From Pseudoalteromonas rubra (GTDB taxonomy: Bacteria; Pseudomonadota; Gammaproteobacteria; Enterobacterales; Alteromonadaceae), in the NCBI RefSeq assembly GCF_005887115.1, contig NZ_PNCJ01000005.1, forward strand, positions 124,001-188,000: a DNA stretch of 64,000 nucleotides, written 5' to 3'. Every line of letters starts with the position of its first letter. Position 1 is the first letter of the stretch. Positions 56,291 to 64,000 of this stretch are shown here, in pieces. The translations under genes were made by a program, and so were the position numbers. The notes below the pieces were generated by a model. It was given only the letters and a program-made list of their open reading frames with translations. It was not told the DNA's origin and made no database searches.

Positions 56291-57499
56291 CTAAAGTTTT
56301 CTCTTGATCCCAGACTTGGCTCTTTCTTTAATATTGGTCTGGATATATATCTGATCGGTCGTCGCTATTTTTGAGTGACCTAAATCTTCCGATAAATGTT
56401 TAAGAGGGCGGTGCTGCGCATCGTGCGTGGCACCAGTGTGACGTAACCAATGTGATGTAGCAGCTTGTAAGTTTTCAGCTTCCTCATGAAACCCGTCTTC
56501 ATTCAGCTTTTTAATTGCCAGGTCAAAACTCTCCTGCACAATTCTGCGAATTTGCCTTACATTCATCCCCCCATTACCGCGAAGTTTGTGAATGATGGGG
56601 TGGGGTTCATCGACCCGAGGTAAGGAAGTCAGCCCTCTGCTTATACGATAACGCTTTAAATACTCGATGAATTCTTCGCTTAATGTCACATCACGAAGCT
56701 TGTTTCCTTTGCCCATAATACGCAAAAACCAAAAACCATCCTGATCTTGCCAGAAATGGCTCATTACCGGTGCCCATTGCGGGCGGTCAGACAATTCGGA
56801 GATCCGTAAATATAAGCCTTTTAGACAGGCTAATGTGAACAGGTTTCTTTCAAGCTTTGGGTCTTTATCACAACGGTCTTTTGTAACACCAAACACATAC
56901 TCCCACTGCAGGTCGCTCAGTGTGTCTGGCATCTTAATTTGTGACTGCACAACAAGATAAGGACAGTTCTTTTTCACCACAGGAACAAAGTTAGCGAATG
57001 ATTTTTCCTCCAAAATAGCGAACTTATAAAAAACATTTAATGCGGTGAACATGGATGCAAGTGTTTGCTGACTAACACCATTAGCCTTGTAAACAAAGGG
57101 TCGCCAGTTTGAATTAACTACCCTTAAGCCATTACTATCCTTAAAACGCCATTGCACTGATTGAGCAACCCAGTCATCACTGGTCTCAACGACGAACTCA
57201 ACATATGCCTCAATGTCTTCACGTTTCAGTGAAAATACAGAGGCTTTCTTGATTGTCCAGGACCACAGATAAAAGCGCTCTATTTCATTACGAAATCGGT
57301 TGAATGTGGCTTCTGATTTACGGCCATATACATACAGGAACTGATATAAAAAAGCCAAATCGCTTTTACAACAATGTGGATCAAATACCTCATTGGCCAG
57401 GAAGTTGGCAATATCTGGATATTCTGTCTTGAGTGTATTGTCCTCAAGATGTGCGACTAAGTACCTGAGCTGCTTAAGCGTATCAACTAATGGCGTCAT
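56291..57499 (-). CDS. Tyrosine recombinase
   Basis: A 402-residue site-specific recombinase. The catalytic domain has the first Arg in GLYLRISELSDR, then SHWLRHTGATHDAQ (H-x-x-R), LGHSKIATTDQIYIQ (second His and the nucleophile Tyr). The N-terminal half is a SAM-like core-binding domain. It is longer than XerC/XerD (about 300) and closer to integrase-type proteins. No attachment-site duplication or phage gene was seen. Its position at the outer edge of the Ter-like zone makes a role in replicon dimer resolution possible, but a mobile-element origin is equally likely. Confidence 0.88.
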   Translation of the reverse strand: MTPLVDTLKQLRYLVAHLEDNTLKTEYPDIANFLANEVFDPHCCKSDLAFLYQFLYVYGRKSEATFNRFRNEIERFYLWSWTIKKASVFSLKREDIEAYVEFVVETSDDWVAQSVQWRFKDSNGLRVVNSNWRPFVYKANGVSQQTLASMFTALNVFYKFAILEEKSFANFVPVVKKNCPYLVVQSQIKMPDTLSDLQWEYVFGVTKDRCDKDPKLERNLFTLACLKGLYLRISELSDRPQWAPVMSHFWQDQDGFWFLRIMGKGNKLRDVTLSEEFIEYLKRYRISRGLTSLPRVDEPHPIIHKLRGNGGMNVRQIRRIVQESFDLAIKKLNEDGFHEEAENLQAATSHWLRHTGATHDAQHRPLKHLSEDLGHSKIATTDQIYIQTNIKERAKSGIKRKL

Positions 57500-57615
57500 T
57501 GTAGGTGTGTAACACTGATTATATAAACAGTGGTTTATTCTGAACTAAGCTCAGCAAGATTGCAACGGAAAACCGAGCTCGCGCTTAAAGTCGCGAGCAC
57601 AAAAAATGTGAAAGC

Positions 57616-58467
57616 TCAATTTTCAACTTTTGGAGTACGCAATTTACGCGCGTAATCAAAGATGATGGCAAGATTACAAATGAACCAGAGATCTTTGATT
57701 ATGAATAACCCCAGGCCATCTATCAGGGTAGTCGGCGAAAACCCGCCGTCGGCTGAAAACAAAAATGTCTGTGTCATGGTAAACACGGCACCTGTACCGG
57801 CTATACCAATCAAAACAAGATTACGTCGGCCAAGCCAAATGCCAGTGCCAAGTAATATTGCAAATCCCAGGTCATAAATACCGATTAAATCTGACGCTTG
57901 CTGGATTGTAAAAACCTGATATAGCCATGCCATAAAAGGGGAGGTTTCGACTAAAGGCACTATGGCCTTGGCTTCCAATTCAAGAAACTTCATTCCACCA
58001 ATCCAGAAAAGTACGATAGCCACGGGAATATAATTTAATATTGCATGCTGGCGTGCTGAGACCCGCTTAGTGAAACATAAATAAAACGCCAAAGGTAACA
58101 GAGCAAAATACTTAATAATACCCTGACCTGAACCAATAACCGGAAACCCGCCGTGTGATGCAATCCAGCGACCAGCATCGAACAGGGTTAGTAACATAAT
58201 ACCACTCAATACAACGAGCAAAGCAAATTGCGGTCTTCGCAACTGAGTTATAAAAAGCGCAGCGCCAACGCTTATGCCCGTCATTAAGAAAAATAGCCCA
58301 AATACTTGAATAAGGCTCTGCATTGAATATAAATCGTTGAGCGAATAAAAACCCAAGGCTTTTTCTACATAACCGAGATTCCCCCCAAGAATAAACGAGC
58401 TACCGAGTAACATCAGGCTTAGGGCGACGGTAAAAGCAATCACCTTATAATTTGTTGAGTGTGACAT
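57616..58467 (-). CDS. DUF417 (YkgB/RclC-like) membrane protein
   Basis: A 283-residue inner-membrane protein with about eight hydrophobic segments. The second half, INYIPVAIVLFWIGGMKFLELEAKAIVPLVETSPFMAWLY-like, matches DUF417 proteins including E. coli RclC of the reactive-chlorine response. The first half adds about four membrane segments. ATG 58467 (MSHSTNYK) has AGGA upstream; the frame extends five residues to 58482. Function is unknown. Confidence 0.75.
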   Translation of the reverse strand: MSHSTNYKVIAFTVALSLMLLGSSFILGGNLGYVEKALGFYSLNDLYSMQSLIQVFGLFFLMTGISVGAALFITQLRRPQFALLVVLSGIMLLTLFDAGRWIASHGGFPVIGSGQGIIKYFALLPLAFYLCFTKRVSARQHAILNYIPVAIVLFWIGGMKFLELEAKAIVPLVETSPFMAWLYQVFTIQQASDLIGIYDLGFAILLGTGIWLGRRNLVLIGIAGTGAVFTMTQTFLFSADGGFSPTTLIDGLGLFIIKDLWFICNLAIIFDYARKLRTPKVEN

Positions 58468-58764
58468 AATGGTCCTATGCAAATGAATGTACCAAGAAGA
58501 CCGGACACGCTCATTTTAATTTCACTAACGGTTAAATTTTTGATGAGTTCATCGCCAAAATAAAGCGATTTCTGAGACTGTGTATGTGTACAGTAATGGC
58601 GAATGCAAAGAAGTATGGTTGCTACGCTGGCATACATGGGAAAATGAAAGGGCAGTGCGCCAAAGGTAACACAATGCCCAATTGGTAGTTCAGCTTTAAC
58701 TGAATCGGCTATAGACAAACTCTGTGTAAGTCAGTAGAAAAGTCAACCGGCTTACAGCAAACGC

Positions 58765-60558
58765 TTAGTTTGTTTGAGCTTTAAGGCTAACGCCGCTATA
58801 AGACGAGTAGCCTCGTAACATGATGTGGAAAGTGCCGGCCGATGGGTTATTAACGGTACACACTTCGTTATTGCCATCCTTAAAAGGTCGACAGTCATAA
58901 GTAGTGCGAGTAGGCTGTGCGTTTGCACGTACATACAGGTCAGCATCGCCTGAGCCGCCGCTCATTGTAAACGTCACTTTGCTTACCCCGTTACCAACGT
59001 TAAATGTGTAAAAGGTTTCACTGCCCGAACCTCCACTCAGGCTAGATTTGGTTACGCCATCTTGCAGCTCGTTGCCACCAGTGCCATTTAAAGCTGCATC
59101 TACCGCGGCAGAAGCATCGATGATACCGCTACCACAACTGCTACATGTGGCAGGGAAGCTACGAGCCGTGCTCTTCAGGATACTTTCAACTTCGTCCGGA
59201 CTTGCTGAAGGTTTTGCTTGTTTAATGAGCGCAGCCACACCCGCAACGTGAGGCGCTGCCATTGACGTACCTTGTGAGTATGCATAGCTATCGCTTGAAG
59301 GCCCGTTACTGCCAGAGTTGTAAGTAGACAAAATACCTTCCGGGTCATTGGCAAAACTTTGCGCGCCACCGGGTGCTGCAACGTCGATGTTTGAACCGTA
59401 GTTTGAGTAGTAAGCACGGCCACCGTTACGACCTACAGAAGCAACATTGATGATGCCAGAGCAGTTACCTGGATTGAAATTGGCAGAATTTGAGTTATCG
59501 TTACCCGCTGCAATTACGATGGTCGTGCCGTTAGCACGCGCCGTGTTAATAGCGCTCTGTGTCGTTGAGCTACAAGCACCGCTGCCACCTAAGCTCATGT
59601 TAATTACGTCAGCCGGGTTTGCGTTAGATGGTACGCCAGATACTGAACCACCTGATGCCCAGATGATACCGTCTGCGATATCTGAAGTCAGACCACCACA
59701 TTTACCGAGTACACGTACAGGTACGACTTTGGCGTCATATGCAACACCGGCAACCCCCTGACCGTTGTTTGAAACCGCCGCAACTGTGCCCGCTACATGT
59801 GTGCCGTGCCAGCTCGAACTGCGTGCGCTGTGTGTATAGCCACACTCGTTCGCAGATACTGCATCACCCGGGTCACGAGCATCGCTGTCACGACCACCGC
59901 CGTCGTTTGCTACCGACAAGTTAGAGATCATGTCGTAACCTTGCAGGATGTTTGCGTTCAGATCTGAGTGAGGGCGGTAACCAGTGTCCAGCACAGCCAC
60001 TACCACCCCATTACCTGTTGCCTTATTCCATGCCGCAGGTGCATTGATACCACCGGCAGACTCAAAGTAGTGCCACTGGCTTGAATACTGTGGATCATTT
60101 GGTGTAGCGAAAGGTTGCAACATCTGATCGATTTCAATGTATTCAATATTGCCTGTCGCTACCATTTCCTGCATTAGGCTATGCGCATCCGCTGCTGAAA
60201 GCGTTTGGTCAACGCGCATAACGTGATGGTTGCTTAGTGCCATTTGACGGACATATTTTGTTTGTAACGAGGCTTTCTTTTTACTCTTGAAGCTCTTAAC
60301 AAAACTTTGCGCTCGTGAATTCATCATCGCCGGAGACATCTCGGCCTCAGAGATGGACATAAGCTGATTGCTATTGTCCTTATATTTAATAATAAACTGC
60401 GTGCCTGCAGTGTTTTGGCCTTCAATTTTCTTGCTCAGCTGCGCCATACTTGCAACGCTATTGAACGCTTCAGCGTTATTTGCCACAGCTTGAGTTGCAG
60501 CGAACATGCCTGAAATAGCCAGCGCAACGGCACCAATTTTTAAATTATTAGTTGTCAT
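58765..60558 (-). CDS. Secreted subtilisin-family serine protease with PPC domain
   Basis: A 597-residue exported protease. A signal peptide (to about residue 27, ATQAVA) and an I9-like inhibitory propeptide (TQFIIKYKDN..., DADSLMQEM-type) precede the S8 domain. The triad is Asp in VVAVLDTGYRPHSDL, His in WHGTHVAGTVAA and Ser in QGTSMAAPHVAGVAAL. A C-terminal prepeptidase (PPC) domain includes YTFNVGNGVSKVTFTMSGG and GDADLYVRANA. Extracellular nutrient proteolysis is typical of marine bacteria. AGGGAAA precedes ATG 60558. Confidence 0.93.
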   Translation of the reverse strand: MTTNNLKIGAVALAISGMFAATQAVANNAEAFNSVASMAQLSKKIEGQNTAGTQFIIKYKDNSNQLMSISEAEMSPAMMNSRAQSFVKSFKSKKKASLQTKYVRQMALSNHHVMRVDQTLSAADAHSLMQEMVATGNIEYIEIDQMLQPFATPNDPQYSSQWHYFESAGGINAPAAWNKATGNGVVVAVLDTGYRPHSDLNANILQGYDMISNLSVANDGGGRDSDARDPGDAVSANECGYTHSARSSSWHGTHVAGTVAAVSNNGQGVAGVAYDAKVVPVRVLGKCGGLTSDIADGIIWASGGSVSGVPSNANPADVINMSLGGSGACSSTTQSAINTARANGTTIVIAAGNDNSNSANFNPGNCSGIINVASVGRNGGRAYYSNYGSNIDVAAPGGAQSFANDPEGILSTYNSGSNGPSSDSYAYSQGTSMAAPHVAGVAALIKQAKPSASPDEVESILKSTARSFPATCSSCGSGIIDASAAVDAALNGTGGNELQDGVTKSSLSGGSGSETFYTFNVGNGVSKVTFTMSGGSGDADLYVRANAQPTRTTYDCRPFKDGNNEVCTVNNPSAGTFHIMLRGYSSYSGVSLKAQTN

Positions 60559-60970
60559 AATAGTTTTTCCCTAGATTTAGTTGTTGTTCCTTCCGTTCAG
60601 CAATGCGTACAGAAGGCACTTGAATGTAAACACGAGGTTACTTTTAATTTAAATTCCGTTTACTTATATTACATGTGATTTGGGTTATAAGCATTGAACA
60701 GATTTCACACAGCTAGTTGTTTTGTAATATTTAATTCATATTTTTAAGGGGTGTGATGATATATTTTTCATGTAAATGAATGTAAACAACTAGTGATAAA
60801 TTATGAGTGATTCACATCTGTTTGACCCTTTAATAAACACATGATCTGCATTAAGAAGTTCCAGTAGGTTTTGTAAATTCTGACTATCTTGAGTTATGGG
60901 CGGGCAGTTTTCTTTTAACTTTGTAAACGCAGATATGTTCCTGCAAAAACACCTTAGAAAAGAGTAATAG
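60559..60970. other. Noncoding region between the two secreted proteases
   Basis: About 410 AT-rich bases, carrying the promoter of the subtilase gene on the minus strand. No gene supported. Confidence 0.45.
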
Positions 60971-61007
60971 CCAAAAAGCAGCACACTTTTCAGGTGCTGT
61001 TTTTTGG
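60971..61007 (-). terminator. Terminator of the M43 protease gene
   Basis: CCAAAAA-G-CAGCAC (60971-60984) pairs with GTGCTG-T-TTTTTGG (60994 to about 61007). The palindrome has T-runs on both strands. Confidence 0.8.
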
Positions 61008-61024
61008 CTTAAGCTTATTATCGA

Positions 61025-64000
61025 CTAATGTTTACGACATTGCTGTGCGTCAAAGTCGACAATTATGCTGGTGTTTTCTGCATTACCAGAGATCTTTAGG
61101 TAAGACCAATACTCGCTTCCAGCTTCGATTTGTATGCATTCCGATGTGCCACCAGAATTAGATTGTGCGTCCTTATCGTTATCACTTGGCCAGCCACCAT
61201 TTTTGTACAAGATGTTCAGACTTCCACTGCCATGGGCTGTTGTAATAGCCAGGCTTTGTGTAGAGGTAATATCTCCAATAGATAACCATAAAGTACCATC
61301 TTCTCCCAGACAGGCCGCTTCGCCCGCCACCAGTCGACCGCCGGTTACTGGCTGCTGAGTCGCACATGCATCAGGTACCGAGCCACTGATATCTTTGGGC
61401 ATGATCTCAACGGTATAGTCCTCAACTTCTCCATCACCTAGCGAGCCACAGGCACTGGCAGCAGCGCCGTTGTACTTCATAGCAATACGTAATCTCGCTT
61501 TAGAAGCCACCATATTTTCAGGAACATTAATTGAGCCTGTCACTTCGCCTTTACCAGACACGTCTGACATAACCTGCTCAGATTCTTCGAACTGACCATT
61601 GTTATTAAAATCTATCCAAGCAACCCAATGTTCGGTGTAATTTCCACCCGGCGTGAAGGTAAACAGGTTAGCTCCCTCTGTAAGCTTAATAGTCTGATTA
61701 GAAAAATCACCGTATCCGTCTGCCTGAGAAGGGTTACTGAACGATCCGTTTTGTACATTTGCGATCCATTCATATCGGGTGTTGCCACTGGCTGTACAGT
61801 ATTCAATGCCGGAAATGCTTACGGCGGCTTGCGCGCTGTGGCTCAGTCCATCATTATCTGTGACTGTTAATGTTGCCGTATAGTCACCAGCCTGAGTGTA
61901 GGTATGGCTGGGATTCAGCTCATTGCTTGAGTTACCGTCGCCAAACTCCCACAGGTAGGTAACAATATTGCCATCCGCATCTTCAGAGCCTTCACTGCTG
62001 AATGCGACGGCTTGTCCTGACATCGCAGAGTAGGGGCCATTGGCTTGTGCAGTCGGGGCCACAAGTTCTGATTTTACCTCTGCAGTTGCAGTATCTGTTG
62101 CCGTGTTACCGTCATTATCTGTTACGGTCAGTTTCACGGTATATAACCCTGCATTTTGGTAGGTATGCACAGGACTTACAGCTGTAGAGGTTTCACCATC
62201 ACCAAATTCCCAGTAATAACTAACAATACTCCCGTTAGCATCGTTTGAGCCCGCACTGCTAAACTGAATAGACTCGCCAATAGTGGTGCTATAAGGGCCA
62301 TTCGCTTGTGCGATAGGTAAGTCAGAGTCACCAGCTCGTTCATAATAAACAACTAACGAAGCGCCGCTATACTCAAGGAAAGGGTCAATCATGATATTTA
62401 ACTGGCCGCCACCAGCTGCAAATTCACAGTACTCGCTGTGTCTTGGTGCACTGAATGGCCCGCAGTCATGGTTATCAGCCGTTGGCACTGAGTTCATACT
62501 AACATAGGCATCCGGGTCACCCTGATACCCGCCAGGTATTACCGCAACCGTGCGTACTGCATCAGATGGGATTTCAAACTGATAGGTTTTTGGATCGGCA
62601 CCTTTAGCAGACTCCAGGTTATTAATCTCGGCTAAGAATACGCGCTCACAGCCATTGCACAGCGTATTGTCAGTGCCAGAAATGACACTGAGCGTCGCAT
62701 TTGAATAGGCACTAAAAGCGTCAATTGCAGTGTGATAGGGCACTGTACTGGATGGAGCAGAAATCGTCACCAGCTCCGGAGAGCCTGCACTTCTGAATGA
62801 GATAAAATCAGCGTCCCAGTTGTCGCCATTTTTAACCGGTGCTTTGCCCTTAGAGACATACATATCAGGATCTTCATCGTAACCATCCAGATAAAATGCA
62901 ACAGCCTGCGTACCAGCCGGCACCGAGATCTCGTAGTTATCCACTTCGCCTTTTTGACCTGACAGATCTGTAAACGACTGAATAACATCGCCCTTTGGCG
63001 GCGTAACCGCGCCGGACGTGCCATCCCATGGATGATCAGCATTGCTGGTATACTCATCAAGGCCAGTGGCGATTAGGTTTGCATTAGACCAAAGCGTTGC
63101 CCTTGCAGGCCCATGAAGAGCAGCGGTCATTCTGTCTACCTGATCACTGGTGAACATGGCATAGTTATCAGAGTAGTGCATAAAGTTTTCTGTGTTTGTG
63201 GGCTGGCCCAGGCAGTTTTTTGCGTTGTTCTGTAATATGCTGCTACTCATTTGCGGCGTATCGCACGAGCCGTCGCCAGTCGCATTACAAAAAGCCTCAG
63301 AATGAATTGTACAGACATCGCCATCAAAGGTATGGGGCAGGTTTAGCCAGTGACCAAACTCATGGGTCAAAACAGAGCGGAAGTTTTCATTGGTGTTAGC
63401 GCCAACATAATCACCATTATAAACAACTCGTGATAAGCCATTTTGAGACATACTCAATTGCGGATACCAGGCAACACCGGAATTATTGGTTGAGCCATCA
63501 TCATATAAGTCTTGCTGAATATAGATATTCATATACTTAAAGTTGTCCCAGGCATCGGCTGAAATTTGGTCGTCAAAACCACTGCCTTTACCATATCCTG
63601 CTTTTTCTGGGTGGCGGACAATACCATTTGTTGGTTGGCCGTTTGGATCTTTTTTTGCCAAGACAAATTCAATGTTAAGATTTTGTCTGATTGCCTGAAA
63701 CTCGGGCGCAATAGGCCCATCATCAGTGATCAAACCAAGAAAATCCTGGTTAGATTTGTTCAGTCCATCTATGACTTTTTGCTCGGTTAAGCAGTAGGTG
63801 CCTGTTTCACAGTTGTATCTGTCACCGTAAATGTGCACAACCACAGGAATATAGTAACGCCCGGGAACACCATTGCCATTTTCTGCTGCGAGATCGTCCT
63901 GACTCGTAAGCTCAGACATAATGTGCGTTGCAAAACTAGAACTCAAAGACCGTTGTCTGGCATTCTCTTTTTGGATAGCCGACCAGTCCTGTGAATTGTG
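61025..64000 (-). CDS. Secreted M43-type metalloprotease with PPC, PKD and GEVED domains (5' end off the right edge)
   Basis: The frame is open to base 64000, so the signal peptide and true start are outside; the visible upstream residues read HNSQDWSAIQKENARQRSL before SSSFATHIM. The catalytic domain has LTHEFGHWLNLPHTFDG (HExxHxxGxxH-like zinc site) and the Met-turn NFMHYSDNY, as in pappalysin/cytophagalysin proteases. After it come PPC-like domains (about 330-590), two PKD domains (DANGSIVSYYWEFGDGETS and EDADGNIVTYLWEFGDGNSS) and a GEVED domain (WVAWIDFNNNGQFEESEQ, GDGEVEDYTVEI). Two secreted proteases in tandem suggest a nutrient-scavenging cluster. Confidence 0.92.
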   Translation of the reverse strand, partial: HNSQDWSAIQKENARQRSLSSSFATHIMSELTSQDDLAAENGNGVPGRYYIPVVVHIYGDRYNCETGTYCLTEQKVIDGLNKSNQDFLGLITDDGPIAPEFQAIRQNLNIEFVLAKKDPNGQPTNGIVRHPEKAGYGKGSGFDDQISADAWDNFKYMNIYIQQDLYDDGSTNNSGVAWYPQLSMSQNGLSRVVYNGDYVGANTNENFRSVLTHEFGHWLNLPHTFDGDVCTIHSEAFCNATGDGSCDTPQMSSSILQNNAKNCLGQPTNTENFMHYSDNYAMFTSDQVDRMTAALHGPARATLWSNANLIATGLDEYTSNADHPWDGTSGAVTPPKGDVIQSFTDLSGQKGEVDNYEISVPAGTQAVAFYLDGYDEDPDMYVSKGKAPVKNGDNWDADFISFRSAGSPELVTISAPSSTVPYHTAIDAFSAYSNATLSVISGTDNTLCNGCERVFLAEINNLESAKGADPKTYQFEIPSDAVRTVAVIPGGYQGDPDAYVSMNSVPTADNHDCGPFSAPRHSEYCEFAAGGGQLNIMIDPFLEYSGASLVVYYERAGDSDLPIAQANGPYSTTIGESIQFSSAGSNDANGSIVSYYWEFGDGETSTAVSPVHTYQNAGLYTVKLTVTDNDGNTATDTATAEVKSELVAPTAQANGPYSAMSGQAVAFSSEGSEDADGNIVTYLWEFGDGNSSNELNPSHTYTQAGDYTATLTVTDNDGLSHSAQAAVSISGIEYCTASGNTRYEWIANVQNGSFSNPSQADGYGDFSNQTIKLTEGANLFTFTPGGNYTEHWVAWIDFNNNGQFEESEQVMSDVSGKGEVTGSINVPENMVASKARLRIAMKYNGAAASACGSLGDGEVEDYTVEIMPKDISGSVPDACATQQPVTGGRLVAGEAACLGEDGTLWLSIGDITSTQSLAITTAHGSGSLNILYKNGGWPSDNDKDAQSNSGGTSECIQIEAGSEYWSYLKISGNAENTSIIVDFDAQQCRKH

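Noticed and set aside
60790..60984. 64-residue minus-strand open frame between the proteases
   Set aside because: It overlaps the terminator palindrome, lacks a clear ribosome site and has no recognisable product.

Overview
The window looks like the origin-and-terminus region of a secondary replicon (chromid, 'chromosome II') of a marine gammaproteobacterium, most likely Pseudoalteromonas or a close relative. The reasons are protein character (IbpA, SbcCD, glyoxylate enzymes, PpsA/PpsR, secreted S8 and M43 proteases with PPC/PKD domains), moderate GC with AT-rich stretches, and a plasmid-type replication and partition module (P1-like ParA/ParB plus a winged-helix initiator) amid housekeeping genes. 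No rRNA, tRNA, CRISPR array or intact insertion sequence was seen.

Layout. 1-10 kb: sbcC (cut by the left edge) and sbcD, small membrane/periplasmic proteins, two exported phosphoesterases and a periplasmic solute-binding protein. 10.7-13.9 kb: a direct duplication of an ibpA-type small heat-shock gene, each copy with its own sigma-32-type promoter, ROSE-like RNA thermometer and terminator, enclosing a lipase-like gene. 14-17.5 kb: KefB-type antiporter plus tandem universal stress protein, then a frameshifted gene remnant. 17.5-21.7 kb: operon of a large ferritin-like protein with a Cys-rich tail, a DUF692 (MNIO) enzyme and its DUF2063 partner. 22-26.4 kb: malate synthase G and isocitrate lyase, divergent around a FadR-like half-conserved operator. 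26.4-36.5 kb: an iteron-like cluster, a TPR sensor kinase, small exported proteins, RmuC, an OmpR-type regulator and a SWIM/SNF2 helicase. 36.6-40.7 kb: parB, parA, origin, rep. 40.9-43.3 kb: array of Ter-like sites. 43.9-44.8 kb: a Tus homologue. 46.4-54.6 kb: class II DAHP synthase, PpsR, PpsA, YdiJ. 55-64 kb: hypothetical protein, tyrosine recombinase, DUF417 membrane protein, subtilase and a metalloprotease cut by the right edge.

The main discovery candidate is a polar replication fork trap beside the origin. The 293-residue protein at 43950-44831 aligns by eye to E. coli Tus over most of its length. Around it lie about 16 copies of ATGATGTGTTCT in a tandem array plus five scattered copies out to 56.3 kb, all on the + strand. 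The scattered copies read GTATGATGT..., close to the E. coli Ter core GTATGTTGT. If polarity is as in E. coli, a fork leaving the origin (38.95-39.5 kb) rightward is stopped within 1.5-2 kb, while a leftward fork can travel round the circle and enter the array from its permissive side. This would enforce unidirectional replication with the terminus next to the origin. As I recall, unidirectional replication with ter near ori has been reported for Pseudoalteromonas chromids; the Tus/Ter-array architecture here is a concrete mechanism.

A second coherent signal is an 18-bp element, GATC-N4-TTTTACYAAS. It occurs four times in the origin, two of them forming a 17-bp perfect inverted repeat before rep, and sixteen GATC sites are packed into about 530 bp there. 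Related elements recur seven times on one strand at 26.4-26.8 kb, mostly at a 30-32 bp period, which suggests a remote initiator-binding or titration locus under Dam-methylation control.
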